DNA of 64,000 nucleotides from Saccharibacillus sp. O23 (GCF_002205895.1 NZ_NJDE01000001.1:248001-312000); one strand, 5' to 3'; shown: positions 7,681 through 16,610, counted from the stretch's first letter. Translations and numbers: made by a program. Notes: generated by a model from the sequence alone, not told the origin.

Positions 7681-9024
7681 TCAGTTTCCGTTCACGATCG
7701 ACTTGTACGTCTCGATCGCTGCCGCCCGCGAAGCTTTCAGGTCGACGATCGCGTCCTTACGGGGTTTATGAACCGTTTTGGCGTCTTCGTTTTTGAGCTC
7801 CGGCAGCCACTGACGAATATGCTCGCCGTTCGGGTCGTATTTCTCCGATTGGGTCACCGGATTGACGACGCGGAAATACGGAGCCGAATTCGCGCCGAGC
7901 GACGCGCACCAGAGCCAGTTGCCGCGATTCTGGACATTGTCGTAATCGAGCAGCTTGCGGCGGAAATAATTTTCCCCGAGCGTGAACGGGCATTGCAGAT
8001 TTTTGGTCAAGAACATCGCGCACAAGATTCGCAGCCGGTTCGGCATCAAGCCTGTTTCGTTCAATTCGCGCATCGCCGCGTCGATCACGGGAATCCCGGT
8101 TTCGCCTTTGGCCCAGCGTTCGTAATGTTCGTCGGTCAGCGCGGACAGATCGTATTTTTTCTCATAAGCGAAATAGTCTTCGTCGTAGATCGCCAGATAC
8201 AGATAGAAATCGCGGAAAGCGAGTTGGCGCACCCATTCGTCGCTTCCGTCGCGGCGGATCGCCCGGGCATAGAGCTCGCGGATCGACACCGCTCCCGCGT
8301 TGACATGCGGATTGACGCCGCTCGCGGGCAGCTCGGGATAGTAGTCGCGTTTATCCCCGTATTCCGCGATGCCGTCTTCCAGAAAAGGCTTAAGCTTGTC
8401 TTCCCATTCGTCCGCCGGCTCGTAATCGTCCAGATCGAACGGCGGGTCGAACCGTTTCGGCCAATCGGGATCGACTTCGGCGGCTTGCAGGTCTTTAAGC
8501 GAGGTGGAAGACGGCTCGTTCGGCGCTTGGGCCAGATAGTCCAGCCATTTTTTGTGAAAAGGCGCGAAGATCTTGTAGTACCCGTCTTTGCCCGTAAACT
8601 CGGCGAACGCTTCCGGATCGACCATCAGCGTATCCAGCAGCGGCGTAAACGCGGCTCCGCGATCCTGCGCCGCTTTTTTTAATTTGCGGTCACGCTCGCG
8701 CGCGTACGGCGTGAAGTCCCGGTGCACGACCACCTCGTCGATCTCCGATTCGCCGCCTTCGAACGATTTCAGCAGATGCGACAGCACTTCTTCCGGTTCC
8801 CCGTAAGCGAGATGCAGGCGGCGTCCGGCTTTGTCGTACAGCTTGCGAAGACGCGAGACGTGACGCAGGAAGTTGACGCCGCTGTGCTCTTGTTCGCGCC
8901 CTTTTTTGAGCAGAAAGGAATCGAGGATCAGCAGATGCAGCACCGGCTCGCCGGTCTCTCGAAGGTAATCGAAGGCGGCAAGGTCTTCGGTGCGCAGGTC
9001 TTTGCGATGAATGAACAATTTCAA
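7681..9024 (-). CDS. Cryptochrome/photolyase family protein, probable DNA photolyase
   Basis: The 447-aa protein shows the two-domain photolyase fold: an N-terminal alpha/beta antenna-binding domain (MKLFIHRKDLRTEDLAAF) and a C-terminal FAD domain with WVRQLAFRDFYLYL, GIPVIDAAMRELNETGLMPNR, and the FAD-binding RGNWLWCASLGANSAPYFRV. Length fits class I CPD photolyases. It uses blue light and reduced FAD to split pyrimidine dimers. It is the first gene of a minus-strand operon with the DUF2357 nuclease, an unusual partner. The ATG is preceded by an AGGAG-type site with about ten bases spacing. Confidence 0.9.
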   Translation of the reverse strand: MKLFIHRKDLRTEDLAAFDYLRETGEPVLHLLILDSFLLKKGREQEHSGVNFLRHVSRLRKLYDKAGRRLHLAYGEPEEVLSHLLKSFEGGESEIDEVVVHRDFTPYARERDRKLKKAAQDRGAAFTPLLDTLMVDPEAFAEFTGKDGYYKIFAPFHKKWLDYLAQAPNEPSSTSLKDLQAAEVDPDWPKRFDPPFDLDDYEPADEWEDKLKPFLEDGIAEYGDKRDYYPELPASGVNPHVNAGAVSIRELYARAIRRDGSDEWVRQLAFRDFYLYLAIYDEDYFAYEKKYDLSALTDEHYERWAKGETGIPVIDAAMRELNETGLMPNRLRILCAMFLTKNLQCPFTLGENYFRRKLLDYDNVQNRGNWLWCASLGANSAPYFRVVNPVTQSEKYDPNGEHIRQWLPELKNEDAKTVHKPRKDAIVDLKASRAAAIETYKSIVNGN

Positions 9025-9250
9025 GGGTGACGTTCTCCTTCCGGGATTCCGTAGATGGCATTTCCCTACATATTAACCGAGTTCGGGGCGAAACGGAACG
9101 CGCGGCCGCGCAGAAAAGTCGTGCCTCTGTCCGGTAAGCCGATCGAGGTTACGACGACAAGCGTGCAAAACGCGAATAGCCGATCTTCATGAAGAAGACC
9201 GGCCTTTTGATCGGCGCGAAGGCTCGCGTATTGCCAGACATCGACGTCTT

Positions 9251-9718
9251 TTATTCCGCGTCAGCCGAAGCGACTTCGGGATCATGCAGCGTCTTGACCA
9301 TCAGCAGATGCGGAATGCCGTCTTCCATGAATTCGTCCGACGCGGCCGAATAGCCGAGCTTTTCGTAAAAACCTCTCGCCTGCGTCTGTCCGTGCAGTTT
9401 GACTTTGCGCAGTCCTTGCTCCGCCGCGATCGCTTCCAGACCCGCGACGATCTGCCGCCCGATGCCGAACTTGCGATACGGTTCCAGAATGCAGATCCGT
9501 TCCAGCTTGCCGAATCCGTCGACGGCGCGCAAGCGGCCCGTTCCGACCGGAAGGCCGCCGCGTTCGATCAGAAGATGGCCGCAGCGGTCGTCCAGTCGGT
9601 CGAACTCGTCGAATTCGTCTTGCAGCGGCACGCCCTGTTCTTCGACGAACACGTTTCGGCGAATCGCGAAAGCCTGTTCCAATTCTTCCGCCGTCTCGAT
9701 CCGTTTGGTAGTCTCCAT
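9251..9718 (-). CDS. GNAT acetyltransferase, YjcF type
   Basis: From the chosen ATG the product is 155 aa, matching the YjcF branch of the GNAT superfamily: VEEQGVPLQDEFDEFD, then the acetyl-CoA loop RKFGIGRQIV and the terminal strand GIPHLLMVK. Substrate unknown. The longer open frame back to 9868 is rejected because AAAGGA precedes 9718/9724 and the upstream part contains the promoter. A perfect palindrome sits about 50 bp upstream of the start, so the gene is probably regulated by a dimeric repressor. Confidence 0.85.
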   Translation of the reverse strand: METTKRIETAEELEQAFAIRRNVFVEEQGVPLQDEFDEFDRLDDRCGHLLIERGGLPVGTGRLRAVDGFGKLERICILEPYRKFGIGRQIVAGLEAIAAEQGLRKVKLHGQTQARGFYEKLGYSAASDEFMEDGIPHLLMVKTLHDPEVASADAE

Positions 9719-9768
9719 TTGCATTCCATCCTTTCGAAATTCATAGCCTTCAGTATATCCGAATTCGT

Positions 9769-9790
9769 TATTGTTGTACATACAACAATA
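9769..9790 (-). promoter_or_regulatory. Perfect 22-bp palindromic operator upstream of the GNAT gene
   Basis: TATTGTTGTA and its exact complement are separated by two bases. On the minus strand it overlaps a weak -35 (TGTACA) placed 17 bp before a good -10 (TATACT). The geometry suits a dimeric repressor of the MarR, PadR or TetR type. The cognate regulator is not identifiable; the MarR gene at 17798 has a different operator beside it. Confidence 0.6.
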
Positions 9791-9964
9791 TTTATAGCGG
9801 AATCGTTCTTCCTTCCGGGTACGCTTCATCCGTTCATCGCCGTCCTGCGCGTCTTCAAGATGATTCATAGGGGCTCGATTCGTCCAAAGTCATACTGTAA
9901 CCGCCGCTCCTGCAAGCGCGTGATCTTCGGATGACGCGACTATTCCATATCGGAGGTTATCCAC

Positions 9965-10489
9965 ATGACTAACCAGAAGCATTCGAGAAACTTTATCCTG
10001 AAAAAAGCAACCCTGTTCGCGTCCGCGGCGGTGTTGACCGCGGCGCTGGCTCTTCCGGCTTCCGCGGCTCCCGCGCCTGTCGATCAGGCTTCGAAGATTG
10101 CCGCTTCGTCGACGACCGCGGCTTCGAGCGTGGAAAATCGACTGGTCAAAGTCGCCGGATTCAAAAGCGCGGCGAACGTCCGCGCGTATTACGCCAATCT
10201 TCAGCGCGCCGTCGCCAAAGGTGACAAAGCCGGCGTCGCGGCTCGCGTCCATTACCCGCTCGGCGTCTACGGCGGCGATCGCACGATGGTCATCAAGAGC
10301 AAAGCGCAGTTGATGAAAAATTACGACCGGATCTTCACGAAGGACGTGAAACAAACGCTTGCCGAAACGAAGTTCGACGATCTGTTCGTCAATCAGGACG
10401 GGGCTTCCGTCGGACAAGGCGCGATCTGGATCGTTCCTTCAGGCTCCGGCATGCCGGGCATCATGACGGTAAATCTGACCGCCGGTTGA
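9965..10489 (+). CDS. Secreted NTF2-like/SnoaL-like domain protein
   Basis: The 174-aa product begins after TCGGAGG and carries a clear signal peptide: basic start, hydrophobic core (LFASAAVLTAALAL) and an ASA-A cleavage site near residue 34. The mature part, with VRAYYANLQRAVAKGDKAGVAARVHYPL and a beta-rich C-terminus, has the look of the NTF2-like fold often used for small-ligand binding. It is monocistronic, divergent from the GNAT gene, and ends in a strong terminator. Role unknown. Confidence 0.75.
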   Translation: MTNQKHSRNFILKKATLFASAAVLTAALALPASAAPAPVDQASKIAASSTTAASSVENRLVKVAGFKSAANVRAYYANLQRAVAKGDKAGVAARVHYPLGVYGGDRTMVIKSKAQLMKNYDRIFTKDVKQTLAETKFDDLFVNQDGASVGQGAIWIVPSGSGMPGIMTVNLTAG

Positions 10490-10566
10490 TCGAAAGCGGC
10501 AGCCTTTCGAACTTCGCGGTCCTTGCCGGTCATGACGGCGAGCGGATCCATGAATATGAACAAAAG

Positions 10567-10605
10567 AAAAAGCCGATCTCCCGTGCGGGGAGCGTCGGCT
10601 TTTTA
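10567..10605 (+). terminator. Intrinsic terminator after the secreted protein
   Basis: AAAAAGCCGA...CTCCC pairs with GGGAG...TCGGCTTTTT around a short loop. The AT-rich ends on both sides make it potentially bidirectional. Confidence 0.8.
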
Positions 10606-10750
10606 GGCATTCGCGACCTGATCGGCCGTTCGCTTCCCACGGCAGGCAATCCGCTTGCCCTTTTGATTCGGCGGGCGAACGGGTAAAATGGAATTACGAA
10701 CGCCGCGCGGCATCTTCGCGGGCGCAGACGGAAACGGAAGACCGGAGGAC

Positions 10751-12802
10751 ATGATGATCAAACAAAACGGAAGCTGGTGGAAAGACGACCGTATCCCCGG
10801 CTTGATCGCGCGCAAGCAGGTCGACGGATTCTTGTTCGGGCACGGATTCGAGATCCCGCCCGACTTCTATCCGGACTTCGCGGAAGCGGGCGGCGGCTCG
10901 CTGCCCGCGATCGGCGAGAGTCGGCCGATCCGCCTGCTGCACGAACAAGGCGGCGTATACGCCACGTACGAAGCCCGCTTGGAACACTGGCGCATCGCCG
11001 TGCCCAGCGGCAAATCATCGCTCGAGATCCGCTACGACTCCAACAAGGAGTTGAAGCAATTCCTGCTGTCCGCTTTTTCTTCCACCTATCTGGAGGTGGA
11101 AGAATGGACGGCCCGGCTCGCCGATTCGCCGGGCGGCAGCGCCGACGGCCCGCAGGTGCAGGGCCGCGAATACGGCCCGGCCGGCGTGTATGCCGCCGCG
11201 CTGGAAGCGCGCCGAACGGCTCCCGCCCGGGAAGCGGCTTCGGGCAGCCGCCGCATTCCGCCGCGCGGCGAAGCGGCGGACAAAGGCGCGGTGCGCAGCC
11301 CGTTCGATACGCCGGACGCGTATCTGCCGCGCGAAGAGCGCGCCGAATACCTCTACCTGTACCGGACGGACACGCCGTTCACGTACCGGCTCGAACTGCG
11401 CCCGCTCGGCGGCCAAGAACTCCGCCCCGCGCATTTCTATATCGCGGAGACCGGCGCCGAATATCTCGTCGCGCCTGCGGCGGAAGACCCGCGCGGGCCG
11501 GGCGACGCCGCGGACGCGTCGGCCGGTCCGCCTCCGCCGCGTCTGCGAGACGACGAGATCCGTGCCGCGATCGACGGCGTCGCGGGCTATATCCGGCAGC
11601 GCGGATTCTCGTTCCCTGCCGGAATGGTCGAGCATCTCTATCTCTCGCTCAAGACCCGGCCGTTCGTCATTCTGGCCGGCATCTCCGGCACGGGCAAGAC
11701 GCAGCTTGCGCGGCTGTTCGCCGAAGCGCTCGGCGCGACGCCGGATAACGGGCAGTTCACGCTGATCCCCGTGCGGCCCGATTGGAACGATCCCGCCGAC
11801 CTGATCGGCTACAAAGACCTGTCCGGCCGCTTCAAGCCCGGCCCGCTCGCGCTTGCGCTTCAGACCGCTTCGCGTCCGCAGCGAGCGGACAAACCGCATT
11901 TCATCGTGCTGGACGAGATGAATCTGGCGCGCGTCGAGCATTACTTCAGCGACGTGCTCAGCCTGATGGAGACCCGTCGGCGTTCGATCGGCACGCAGGA
12001 CGCCGGAGCAGCGAAAAGTTTCAGCCCAACGGAAAGATCGGAAATCGCCGCTGCGCCGATCGGCGAGATTCTCACGCAGCCGCTGCTGCCGGATTCGATG
12101 TTCGAACACGAAGAAGATCGCGCCGCATACGGCAATCTGTCGATTCCCGCCAACGTCTACGTGATCGGCACGGTGAATATGGACGAGACGACGTATCCGT
12201 TTAGCAAAAAAGTGCTCGACCGCGCGGGCACCATCGAATTCAACCATATCGATCTGATGCAGCTTCCGCAGCTTCGGGCCGAAGCCGAAGAAGAAGCGGA
12301 CACGCTGGCGGCGGATCGGCATTTTCTGGGCGGCGATTATCTTCAACTGGTCGATGCCATGCAGGATCACGCCAAGCTGATCGAGCGAACGGCGGAAGAA
12401 CTGACGGCGATCAACGCCATGCTCGAAGAGATTCAAGCCCATGTCGGTTTCCGCGTCCGCGACGCGATCTGCTTCTATCTGATCTACAATCAGCGTTTCG
12501 GCCTGATGACCCGCGCGGAAGCATTCGACGCCCAGTTGATGCAGAAGATTCTGCCCCGCATCCAAGGAAGCCGCCATTCCGTCAAGAAAGTGCTGCTCGA
12601 TCTGTTGCGCCACTGTCTGGGCAGCGAAGCGGCCAAAGCTTTCGATTGGCGCGAGCTGGAAGACTCGGCCGAAGCCGCTTATTCCGGACGCCGCAGCCGG
12701 GAAAGCTTGGCCGCGGCGCGTTATCCGCAAAGCGCGCGCAAACTCGCGTATATGCTTCGCCGTCTGGACGAAGACGGGTTTACGTCGTATTGGCTGAACT
12801 GA
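10751..12802 (+). CDS. McrB-like AAA+ ATPase, partner of the DUF2357 nuclease
   Basis: The 683-aa protein has a low-complexity N-terminal sensing half (residues 1-270) and a C-terminal AAA+ motor: Walker A GISGTGKT at 310-317, NDPADLIGY typical of McrB, Walker B IVLDEMNLA at 385-393 and the sensor-like VIGTVNMDETTYPFSKKVLDRA. McrB proteins translocate DNA and activate McrC-type nucleases; the plausible nuclease here is the DUF2357 gene at 5771-7660. The ATG at 10751 (or the next at 10754) follows GGAGG; an upstream ATG at 10688 lacks a clear site. The gene is monocistronic with a strong terminator. Confidence 0.85.
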   Translation: MMIKQNGSWWKDDRIPGLIARKQVDGFLFGHGFEIPPDFYPDFAEAGGGSLPAIGESRPIRLLHEQGGVYATYEARLEHWRIAVPSGKSSLEIRYDSNKELKQFLLSAFSSTYLEVEEWTARLADSPGGSADGPQVQGREYGPAGVYAAALEARRTAPAREAASGSRRIPPRGEAADKGAVRSPFDTPDAYLPREERAEYLYLYRTDTPFTYRLELRPLGGQELRPAHFYIAETGAEYLVAPAAEDPRGPGDAADASAGPPPPRLRDDEIRAAIDGVAGYIRQRGFSFPAGMVEHLYLSLKTRPFVILAGISGTGKTQLARLFAEALGATPDNGQFTLIPVRPDWNDPADLIGYKDLSGRFKPGPLALALQTASRPQRADKPHFIVLDEMNLARVEHYFSDVLSLMETRRRSIGTQDAGAAKSFSPTERSEIAAAPIGEILTQPLLPDSMFEHEEDRAAYGNLSIPANVYVIGTVNMDETTYPFSKKVLDRAGTIEFNHIDLMQLPQLRAEAEEEADTLAADRHFLGGDYLQLVDAMQDHAKLIERTAEELTAINAMLEEIQAHVGFRVRDAICFYLIYNQRFGLMTRAEAFDAQLMQKILPRIQGSRHSVKKVLLDLLRHCLGSEAAKAFDWRELEDSAEAAYSGRRSRESLAAARYPQSARKLAYMLRRLDEDGFTSYWLN

Positions 12803-12803
12803 T

Positions 12804-12848
12804 AAAGGCTTGCCTATTCCGTCTCCGGAATAGGCAAGCCTTTTTTTG
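12804..12848 (+). terminator. Strong intrinsic terminator after the McrB-like gene
   Basis: A 17-bp stem (AAGGCTTGCCTATTCC and complement) with a five-base loop and a run of seven T residues. It begins almost at the stop codon. Confidence 0.9.
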
Positions 12849-12967
12849 TACCGAGTTACGAATATCTACTGCTTATCCCGATGCCGGCAGCCCGATCTTT
12901 CTCGATTTCGACGTCTTTGCGACTTCTTGGTCAACGCAGCCGCCGAACTCTAGTCGGCAAGAATGCC

Positions 12968-13158
12968 CTACGTTGCCGAAAAAACAACGTAGAGCATCCT
13001 TTTTTGCCCACCGACTGCTTTACGTTGCTTAAAAGGCAATCTAGAAACGCCAATCTGCCAAATCGGCCCCGATTTCGGCATCTACGTTGCTTTTTCGTCA
13101 ACGTAACTTCCAAACCCCAACCGGCAAGTTGCTCTACGTTGCCAAATCGTCAACGTAA
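12968..13158. repeat. Four-copy tandem array of short palindromic units in a non-coding gap
   Basis: Within the 450-bp gap between two genes, four inverted-repeat units built on CTACGTTG ... CAACGTAG occur at 12968-12992, 13020-13044, 13082-13106 and 13134-13158, with starts 52, 62 and 52 bp apart. Copy 1 is a perfect 8-bp repeat; copy 2 is degenerate. Flanks are also related (CGGCAAG before, AACTTCC or AACCTCC after). Each unit can fold into a small hairpin. No coding frame is convincing. It is an intergenic repeat family of unknown role, not CRISPR-like because the palindrome is the unit and the flanks resemble each other. Confidence 0.7.
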
Positions 13159-13302
13159 CCTCCGAGTGCAGATCTATCGGCGCTTTCCCGCGGAAAAATA
13201 TACAGTCGAACCTTCACGTTCCTGCCTCTTTGCATGGACGATAATCAAACCCCTCTCATGCTCAAACCGCTGCCGTTTCGTTCAGTTTCGTTCGTTTTCC
13301 GC

Positions 13303-13944
13303 TCAGTTCGGACGCAGCTCGCGATACTTCGCCACATAAGCCGCCGCCAACTCCGTGATCTGTTCGTACCGCCCTTGCTTGGCCGGAGCCGTCAGGTTGC
13401 CGCCGATCCCTACCGCGATACAGCCCGCGTTCAGCCATTTTTCCATATTGTCGAGATCGACGCCGCCGGTCGGCATGATGCTGATATGCGGCATCGGGCC
13501 TTTGACCGCTTTGACGAAGTCCGCTCCGAACGCGCTGCCCGGGAACAGCTTCAGCACGTCGACGCCCATCTTCAGCGCTTCTTTGATCTCGCCCAGCGTC
13601 AACACGCCCGGCATGTACGGAATTCCGTACAGGTTGCAGATCTCCGCCGTGTCTTTTTCGAACGACGGGCTGACCACGAATTCCGCTCCCGCCAGAATCG
13701 CGATCCGGGCCGTAATCGGGTCCAGCACCGTTCCCGCTCCGATCACCGCCCGATCGCCGTATTCGGCAGCCAACTCGCGGATCGCATGTTCCGCGCCCGG
13801 CGTCGTAAACGTGACTTCGATATTCGTCAGACCGCCTTCGATGCAGGCAGCGGACATTTTGCGGGCATCCTCCGCGTTATCGGCCCGAATCACCGCGACC
13901 ACTCCGCAAGTTTGCAGACTGCCCAATACTTTCAGTTTTTTCAT
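13303..13944 (-). CDS. eda: KDPG/2-keto-4-hydroxyglutarate aldolase
   Basis: The 213-aa protein matches the class I KDPG aldolase fold and length. The catalytic Glu43 (GLTNIEVTF), Arg20 and Schiff-base Lys132 (DVLKLFPG) are present, as is the phosphate-binding MPTGGV. It splits 2-keto-3-deoxy-6-phosphogluconate into pyruvate and glyceraldehyde-3-phosphate. It is divergent from kdgK, with which it forms the lower part of uronate/pectin breakdown. The ATG follows AAAGGAG. Confidence 0.93.
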   Translation of the reverse strand: MKKLKVLGSLQTCGVVAVIRADNAEDARKMSAACIEGGLTNIEVTFTTPGAEHAIRELAAEYGDRAVIGAGTVLDPITARIAILAGAEFVVSPSFEKDTAEICNLYGIPYMPGVLTLGEIKEALKMGVDVLKLFPGSAFGADFVKAVKGPMPHISIMPTGGVDLDNMEKWLNAGCIAVGIGGNLTAPAKQGRYEQITELAAAYVAKYRELRPN

Positions 13945-14074
13945 CCCGTCGTTCTCCTTTTAGATAAACTTTTTTATCAAATCTCAGAAAACCGTCTCTA
14001 CCCCGAATACTAAATTCAAAAGGATGCTTCGTCAATAGGCATTTCCATCGAATAAACGGAAAGCGTAATTGTAC

Positions 14075-14086
14075 AAAACCGGTTTA
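14075..14086 (+). promoter_or_regulatory. Candidate LacI-family operator between eda and kdgK
   Basis: AAAACCGGTTTA is a nearly perfect palindrome of the central CG type bound by LacI-family repressors. It lies 40 bp before the kdgK start and in the eda-kdgK divergent gap, with a LacI-type regulator gene encoded just beyond kdgK. Confidence 0.55.
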
Positions 14087-14128
14087 TGTGCTACTTTTAA
14101 AAAAACGAAGCTCGAGGAGGAAACTCGC

Positions 14129-15088
14129 ATGTCCTATTCATTGGCGGCCGTCACGTTCGGCGAACCGATGGCCATGTTCCGCGCCGAAGAGGCCGGAGAA
14201 CTGCACGAAGCCCGTTCGTTTTCCAAAGCGCTGGCCGGAGCCGAAAGCAACGTCGCGACCGGGCTCTGCCGATTGGGTCACAAGACGGGGTACGTCACCA
14301 AGCTCGGCGAAGACAGTTTCGGCCGATTCATTCTTCAGGCGCAGCAGCAGGAAGGCATCGACACGTCCTCCGTTACCTTCAGCAAGGAACGGCCGACCGG
14401 CATGCTGCTGAAATCGAAAGTGACGAGCGGCGATCCGAAAGTCGAATATTTCCGCAAACAGTCCGCCGCCTCTACCCTCTCGGTCGCCGATTTCGACGCA
14501 GATTATTTCGCTTCGGCCGGCCATCTGCACGTGACGGGAATTTCGGCAGCGCTTTCTCCGTCCATGCTGGAGTTCTCCCGCCATGCGATGGGCTATATGA
14601 AGCAGCTCGGACGCACCGTCTCGTTCGACCCCAATCTGCGGCCGGTGCTGTGGCAGGATCAGGAGACGATGATCGCCACGATCAACGAACTGGCCGCGCG
14701 CAGCGATTGGTTCTTCCCCGGCATCGGCGAAGCCCGCCTGCTTACGGGACTGCAAGAACCGGAAGAGATCGCCGATTTCTATCTGGACAAAGGCGTCTCG
14801 CTGGTGGTCATCAAAATGGGGCCCGAAGGCGCATTCTACAAAAACGCCGGCGGCGCGGATTTCGCTGCGGGCTATAAGGTCGAAGAAGTCGTCGACACGG
14901 TCGGCGCCGGAGACGGTTTCGCGGCGGGCGTGATCAGCGCGCTGCTCGAACAAGCCGACGTTCGCTCCGCGGTCATGCGCGGCAACGCGCTCGGTGCGCT
15001 GGCCGTGATGTCGCCGGGCGATATGGACGGCCTGCCGACGCGCGAACAGCTCGAGGCGTTTCTCGCGTCCGCCGTCAGCGCGGGCTAG
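14129..15088 (+). CDS. kdgK: 2-dehydro-3-deoxygluconokinase (KDG kinase), PfkB family
   Basis: The 319-aa protein starts at an ATG after CGAGGAGG. It carries PfkB-family features: the N-terminal GEPMAMF, GGAESNVA-like AGAESNVATGL glycine motif, and the C-terminal signature DTVGAGDGFAAG with catalytic Asp262. KDG kinase makes KDPG, the substrate of the neighbouring aldolase, so the pair forms a two-step pathway. Divergent transcription with a shared candidate operator and the LacI regulator downstream support co-regulation. A closely related sugar kinase activity cannot be excluded from sequence alone. Confidence 0.88.
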   Translation: MSYSLAAVTFGEPMAMFRAEEAGELHEARSFSKALAGAESNVATGLCRLGHKTGYVTKLGEDSFGRFILQAQQQEGIDTSSVTFSKERPTGMLLKSKVTSGDPKVEYFRKQSAASTLSVADFDADYFASAGHLHVTGISAALSPSMLEFSRHAMGYMKQLGRTVSFDPNLRPVLWQDQETMIATINELAARSDWFFPGIGEARLLTGLQEPEEIADFYLDKGVSLVVIKMGPEGAFYKNAGGADFAAGYKVEEVVDTVGAGDGFAAGVISALLEQADVRSAVMRGNALGALAVMSPGDMDGLPTREQLEAFLASAVSAG

Positions 15089-15145
15089 TTCGCTAGGCCG
15101 CACGCTGGGTTTTGTGTTGGATGTTTAGGATATTTAGGATGTGTA

Positions 15146-15185
15146 AAAAAAGCCGAGCCTTCGAATTCGAAAGCTCGGCTTTTCG
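15146..15185. terminator. Bidirectional terminator between kdgK and the LacI regulator
   Basis: AAAAAGCCGAGC...TTCGAA...GCTCGGCTTTT forms a long stem with A and T tracts on both sides, so it serves both convergent genes. Confidence 0.88.
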
Positions 15186-15338
15186 CTGTCTATGGTTGGT
15201 CGAAATGTTGCTTTTGTGATCAGAATTCGCGCTTTGCCAATTGCGGTCATGTCAAGCTCGGCGCTCTTACGAACCGTTCCTGCTCATTCTTTGTCGTTCA
15301 GAGTTCTCCGTTCTCCGCCGTCGCTCGCATTCGAACGC

Positions 15339-16394
15339 TCACTCCGCCTGCCCGTCGACAGCCTCTTCGACCGCCCGAAGATCTTTGACCGAAGCTCCGG
15401 CTCGCAGCGACGGCGCGAAGCGGTACGTGATCGGCACCGGCTGATCGTCCTTGTTTTCGATGCCCGCCACGATGATCTTGGCCGCCTGCGCGCCCATCTC
15501 GCGGGCCGGCTGCGACAGCGTCGTGACGGCCGGGTTATAGATCTGCGCGAATTCGGCATCGTCGATCCCGATCACCGACAATCGCTCGGGAATCTCGATG
15601 CCCTGCCGGTTCGAAGCTTTGAGCAGCTCGGCCAATACGATATCGTTAGCGGCAATTACCGCGGTCGGCGGCTCCGGCAGCGCCAGCAGCTTCGCCAGCT
15701 CCTCCGCGAGATCTTCCGCCGCCGCGCTGACCATGTATTCTTCGCGCAGCGGGAGTCCGGCTTCTTCGACCGCCCGGCGAAAAGCGGCCAGCCGCTCTTT
15801 GCGCGGCGTGATCGGCTGCGCGCCCAGCGGCAGCGTCATCAGGCCGATCCGAGAATGGCCTTTGGCGACCAGTTCGGCCACGCCCGTCTTGACGGCCGCT
15901 TCGTTGTCCAGCAGCAGACTCTGCGTGCTCACTCCGTCTACCAGCCGGTCGATAAACACGTACGGCGTGCGGTGCTCGTGCAGCTTTTTGTAGATCGAAG
16001 CTTCATGCGCCGTCGGGAACACGATCAGTCCGTCCACCTGACGGGCCAGCAGCGTGTCGATATGTCCTTGCTCTTTGCCGGGATCTTCGTCGGCGTTGCA
16101 GATCAGCATCTGAATGCCGCGGCTTTGCAGTTCGCTTTCGATCGCGCGAACGCAGCGGATCGACAGATTGTAATCGATATCGGCCACGATGACCCCGACC
16201 AGATGGGTCCGGTTCTGCTTCAGGCTGCGCGCCAGCCCGTTCGGCCGATATTCCAGTTCCGCGATCACGTCCGCGATCCGCTGCCGGGTCGCTTCGCTCA
16301 TATATTGATAACGTTGGTTCAAATATTGGGATACCGTGCTTTTCGAGACGCGCGCTCTGCGCGCGACATCGTCAATGGTCAGCTTTTTCATCAT
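15339..16394 (-). CDS. kdgR: LacI-family transcriptional regulator, probable KdgR
   Basis: The protein (about 351 aa) has the LacI helix-turn-helix TIDDVARRARVSKSTVSQYLN at the N-terminus, a hinge, then a periplasmic-binding-protein-like effector domain with FIDRLVDG and GIDDAEFAQIYNPAVTTL. Adjacent Met codons at 16394 and 16391 follow AGCGGAG; longer frames lack a site. It lies beside kdgK and eda, so control of KDG/KDPG metabolism is the likely role, and the palindrome at 14075-14086 is a candidate operator. Confidence 0.87.
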   Translation of the reverse strand: MMKKLTIDDVARRARVSKSTVSQYLNQRYQYMSEATRQRIADVIAELEYRPNGLARSLKQNRTHLVGVIVADIDYNLSIRCVRAIESELQSRGIQMLICNADEDPGKEQGHIDTLLARQVDGLIVFPTAHEASIYKKLHEHRTPYVFIDRLVDGVSTQSLLLDNEAAVKTGVAELVAKGHSRIGLMTLPLGAQPITPRKERLAAFRRAVEEAGLPLREEYMVSAAAEDLAEELAKLLALPEPPTAVIAANDIVLAELLKASNRQGIEIPERLSVIGIDDAEFAQIYNPAVTTLSQPAREMGAQAAKIIVAGIENKDDQPVPITYRFAPSLRAGASVKDLRAVEEAVDGQAE

Positions 16395-16610
16395 CAGACT
16401 CCGCTCTTTACTTTTCTCCGTAGTATGGACTCGACCGCAGTCAGTCCGCCGGGAACGGCTGCAAATCAAGCATAGCTTATAATCGCCGATTTTTCTACGC
16501 GCTGCGGACGGCTTCGGAAACGGACTTCCGGCAAAAAGAAGCTTTTTCCGCTCTGCCGTTTCTGCCGAACAAGCTCCTTTTTGATACTTTTTTTATTTTT
16601 CTAAAAAAAT

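Noticed and set aside
6293-7771. Long plus-strand frame opposite the DUF2357 gene
   Set aside because: It is the reverse of a high-GC gene with well-supported motifs; arginine- and proline-rich composition is typical of antisense frames.
9179-9212. Terminator downstream of the GNAT gene
   Set aside because: A hairpin exists, but on the required strand no T tract follows it; only a weak case remains.
12968-13158. CRISPR array
   Set aside because: Only four irregular palindromic units exist, the flanks are similar to each other rather than unique, and no cas genes are present.
12646-13339. Plus-strand open frames over the end of the McrB-like gene and the repeat array
   Set aside because: They start inside another gene and run through the palindromic repeats; codon content looks random and no site precedes them.
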